Source: Amycolatopsis sp. EV170708-02-1 (lineage in GTDB: Bacteria; Actinomycetota; Actinomycetes; Mycobacteriales; Pseudonocardiaceae). Taken from it: a DNA stretch of 64,000 nucleotides. Numbering within the stretch: the first letter of the stretch is position 1; every line of letters starts with the position of its first letter. Of the stretch, positions 61,458-64,000 are shown one piece after another. Location: assembly GCF_022479115.1 (NCBI RefSeq), contig NZ_CP092497.1, positions 9,362,001-9,426,000 on the forward strand, in the 5' to 3' direction. A program made the position numbers and the translations under genes. Under the pieces are notes generated by a model. That model was given only the letters and a program-made list of their open reading frames with translations, was not told where the DNA came from and did not search any database.

Positions 61458-62576
61458 TCAGCGCCCCTCGAACGCCTTCACGGCCTCCAGCGCGGTGTCC
61501 GGGTGGTCGGCGAAGTACCCGTCGACACCCGCCTTGAGGAACGCCTCCTGCTCGGCGAACGCGTTGCCGTACTCGGCGGGGTTCGCCGACGAACGCAGGT
61601 TCTGCGGCAGGAAGTTGTTCTCGTTGCGGAACGTGTACGGCCCGACCTTCAGCCCGGCCTTGTGCGCGTCGGCGACGAGCTTGGTCGGCTGTCCCAGCGC
61701 CCCGTTCACCACCGGGATGACCTGCGCCTTCTCCGGGCCCAGGTAGTCCGCGTACTTCGAGATCTCCTTCAGGCCCGCCGGCGTCACGAGGTCGGCGTAC
61801 GTCCGCGGGTCACCCTTCGCGACGAAGTCGGCCGGAGCGCCGCTCGCCGAGGTCAGCTGCAGCAGCGGCACCCGCACCTGACGCGAGAGCTCGATCAGGT
61901 TCGACACCTCGAACGACTGGATGATCACCGGCGCCTTCGGGTGGTTGAGCCCGTTGCGCTTGATCAGCTCGACCAGCTTCGGCTCGGTCGGGTTCTTGAT
62001 CGACGAGAAGTAGGTCGAGTGCTTGATCTCCGGGTACGTCCCCAGCTCGCGGCGCAGTTCGCGGCCCAGGCGGCGCGTCAGGTCGAGCACCTCCTGGTAG
62101 GTGGCGATCTGGTAGCGGCCGTCGTAGATCTTGTTGTTCGGCCGGAGCTGCGGGATCCGCTCGGTCGCGCGCAGGGTCTTCAGCTCGGCGAGCGTGAAGT
62201 CCTCGGTGAACCAGCCGGTGAACGACGTGCCGTCGATGACCTTCGTCGTCTTCCGGTTCGCGAACTCGGGGTGCTTCGCGACGTCGGTGGTTCCGCCGAT
62301 CTCGTTCTCGTGCCGGGCGACGAGCTGGCCGTCCTTGGTGGGCACCAGGTCGACGTCGACCCAGTCGACGCCCTGACGGTAGGCGAGCTCATACGAGGCG
62401 AGCGTGTGCTCCGGGCGGTAGCCGGGGGCGCCGCGATGTCCGACGATCACCGGCCCATCGTGGCCCTTGGCCGACGCCGACACATCTCGGGCACCCGGCT
62501 CGGCGGCGCCGGCCAACCCGGTGACGCTGAGTACGGCGAGTCCGGACAGGGCGAGCACGCCCAGGCGCTTTCGCAT
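61458..62576 (-). CDS. Secreted glycerophosphodiester phosphodiesterase (GlpQ-like)
   Basis: A 372-residue TIM-barrel phosphodiesterase with a signal peptide (LGVLALSGLAVLSVTGLAGA, cleavage near residue 24). The catalytic HRGAPGYRPEHT (~47-58), VDVDLVPTKDGQLVARHE with metal ligands, and LPEIKHST-type region YPEIKHSTYF match GlpQ. It cleaves glycerophosphodiesters outside the cell to glycerol-3-phosphate and an alcohol. No transporter for the product is adjacent. ATG 62576. Divergent from purD. Confidence 0.92.
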   Translation of the reverse strand: MRKRLGVLALSGLAVLSVTGLAGAAEPGARDVSASAKGHDGPVIVGHRGAPGYRPEHTLASYELAYRQGVDWVDVDLVPTKDGQLVARHENEIGGTTDVAKHPEFANRKTTKVIDGTSFTGWFTEDFTLAELKTLRATERIPQLRPNNKIYDGRYQIATYQEVLDLTRRLGRELRRELGTYPEIKHSTYFSSIKNPTEPKLVELIKRNGLNHPKAPVIIQSFEVSNLIELSRQVRVPLLQLTSASGAPADFVAKGDPRTYADLVTPAGLKEISKYADYLGPEKAQVIPVVNGALGQPTKLVADAHKAGLKVGPYTFRNENNFLPQNLRSSANPAEYGNAFAEQEAFLKAGVDGYFADHPDTALEAVKAFEGR

Positions 62577-62752
62577 GGTGGATGACCTCTTTCGCTTGAA
62601 CTCGGGGTACCGCGCAACCCTTGACGCAGGAGGAGTCCGGCCGGCGAAGACGGACCGGCGGAGGCCTGACCGCCGGGTGAACGCCGGATGGAACCCACCG
62701 CTCCAGGACGGCGACGTGTTCGGGGCTCACCGGCCCGGTTACCCTGTGCGTC

Positions 62753-64000
62753 GTGCGCGTACTGGTAATCGGGTCCGGCGCCCGTGAGCATGCACTCGTC
62801 CTCGCGGTCGCGGAAGACCCTTCCGTCACCGCACTGGCCTGTGCCCCGGGCAACGCCGGCACCTCTTCGGTGGCCGAGCAGCTCGGCGTCGACGCGGCCG
62901 ACCCCGAATCGGTCTCCGCCCTCGCCAAGCAGTGGCAGGCGGACCTGGTGGTGGTCGGTCCCGAGGTCCCGCTGGTGGCGGGGGTCGCCGACGCGGTCCG
63001 GAAGGCGGGCATCGCCTGCTTCGGCCCGTCCGCGTCCGCGGCCAGGATCGAGGGCTCGAAGGCCTTCGCGAAGGACGTCATGGCGGCCGCGAAGGTGCCG
63101 ACGGCGCACTGCGAGGTCGTCGACAACCCGGCCCGCCTCGATGCCGCGCTCGGCCGTTTCGGCCCCACCTGGGTGGTCAAGGACGACGGCCTCGCCGCGG
63201 GCAAGGGCGTCGTGGTCACCACGGACGTCGACGTCGCGCGCAAACACGCCCTGATGCTGCTCGACGGCGGGCACCCGGTGCTGCTGGAGTCCTTCCTCGA
63301 CGGTCCCGAGGCCTCTCTCTTCTGCTTCGTCGACGGCCGCACGGTCGTCCCGCTTCTGCCCGCGCAGGACTTCAAGCGCGTCGGCGACGGCGACGCGGGC
63401 CCGAACACCGGCGGCATGGGGGCGTACGCGCCGTTGCCGTGGGCACCGAAGAACCTGGTCGACGACGTCGTCGCCCGCATCGTCCAGCCCGTGGTCGACG
63501 AACTCGACAACCGCGGCGCCACCTTCTCCGGCCTGCTCTACGCCGGTCTCGCGCTGACCTCCGAAGGTCCGCAGGTCATCGAGTTCAACTGCCGTTTCGG
63601 CGACCCGGAGACCCAGGTCGTCCTGGCGCTCCTGCGCAGCCCGCTCGGCAAGGTCCTGCACGCGACGGCGACCGGCAAGCTCGCCGAGCTGCCGCCGCTG
63701 GACTGGGATTCCGGCGCGGCGGTCACCGTCGTGCTCGCCGCGGACGGCTACCCCGGCAAGCCGAGGACCGGTGACGTCATCACCGGCGGCGAGCTCGAAG
63801 GCGTGCTTCACGCGGGCACCCGCCGCCGTGACGACGGCGCCGTGGTCTCCTCCGGCGGCCGCGTGCTGTCGGTCGTCGGCACCGGCAAGAACCTGAAGGC
63901 CGCCCGCAAGGACGCCTACGCGACGGTCGAGAAGGTCCACCTGGCCGGCTCCCACCACCGCACCGACATCGCCCTGCTCGCCGCCAAGGGAGAGATCGCC
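62753..64000 (+). CDS. purD: Phosphoribosylamine-glycine ligase, 3' end outside window
   Basis: 416 residues are visible before the window ends; the usual length (~420-430) means only the last few are missing. It joins phosphoribosylamine and glycine with ATP in purine synthesis. GTG 62753 opens with [18 protein letters not shown], the typical PurD start. The ATP-grasp core has [48 protein letters not shown] and [12 protein letters not shown]; metal ligands are in [14 protein letters not shown]. No frameshift is visible. It lies divergent from the phosphodiesterase gene with 176 bases between them. Confidence 0.96.
   Translation, partial: MRVLVIGSGAREHALVLAVAEDPSVTALACAPGNAGTSSVAEQLGVDAADPESVSALAKQWQADLVVVGPEVPLVAGVADAVRKAGIACFGPSASAARIEGSKAFAKDVMAAAKVPTAHCEVVDNPARLDAALGRFGPTWVVKDDGLAAGKGVVVTTDVDVARKHALMLLDGGHPVLLESFLDGPEASLFCFVDGRTVVPLLPAQDFKRVGDGDAGPNTGGMGAYAPLPWAPKNLVDDVVARIVQPVVDELDNRGATFSGLLYAGLALTSEGPQVIEFNCRFGDPETQVVLALLRSPLGKVLHATATGKLAELPPLDWDSGAAVTVVLAADGYPGKPRTGDVITGGELEGVLHAGTRRRDDGAVVSSGGRVLSVVGTGKNLKAARKDAYATVEKVHLAGSHHRTDIALLAAKGEIA

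Overview
The window is high-GC actinobacterial chromosome, most likely a Pseudonocardiales soil actinomycete such as Amycolatopsis. The reasons are GTG-rich starts, many flavin and F420-type oxidoreductases, a mycobacterial-type AAC(2'), and long palindromic intergenic repeats. No replicon origin, phage, IS transposase, CRISPR array, rRNA or tRNA was seen. The housekeeping genes keep an order I recall from mycobacteria (pyrE, DUF2784, TrmH-type methylase, GH76 protein, DedA, fba, DUF3151, small hypothetical, purA), with accessory genes inserted between them. The species assignment is inference from gene content only.

Layout. 1-7.5 kb: end of an FtsX-type ABC permease, pyrE with a terminator, DUF2784, TrmH-type methylase, a large molybdopterin oxidoreductase and a divergent GH76 protein. 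7.6-15.4 kb: aac(2')-I, then two LacI-family genes (one lacking its DNA-binding domain) facing a translationally coupled sugar operon frcB-frcC-frcA-pfkB kinase-frcK-SDR. 15.5-24.7 kb: VOC protein, two DedA proteins, a marR-MFS pair whose transporter carries C-terminal carboxypeptidase-regulatory domains, a PPOX protein, a tetR/MFS divergon and a GlcD-type oxidase. 24.9-27.6 kb: nagA with a DasR-type site, an orphan ECF sigma factor and a YciI protein. 27.6-33.4 kb: a Baeyer-Villiger-type monooxygenase operon, an SDR-PPOX pair and an aldo/keto reductase. 33.5-41.1 kb: LLM oxidoreductase, fba, a polytopic membrane protein, DUF3151, secreted lipase with divergent tetR, and a membrane diguanylate cyclase. 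41.3-53.4 kb: MFS, SsuD-like monooxygenase, large FAD/NAD(P) protein, glycosyltransferase, and an oligopeptide/nickel-type ABC operon ending in an LLM monooxygenase. 53.5-64 kb: secreted HNH nuclease, conserved hypothetical, purA, OsmC, LLM oxidoreductase, AAHS-type MFS, APC permease, glycerophosphodiester phosphodiesterase, and purD running off the end.

The most unusual signal is non-coding. The gene ends carry several families of long, often near-perfect hairpins, some spanning the stop codons on both sides. Copies of a family keep pairing while changing sequence. Two 163-166 bp nested hairpins (3328-3493 and 24735-24897) share a core with conserved spacing but have unrelated outer arms, so they look like a structured RNA or mobile palindrome family I do not recognise. 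A 64-bp palindrome found between two convergent genes at 20354 occurs again inside the sugar kinase frame at 13441. Arrays of 21-bp units occur at 7500, 37635 and 46138. Operator-like palindromes can be assigned to LacI, MarR, TetR (twice) and DasR-type regulation.
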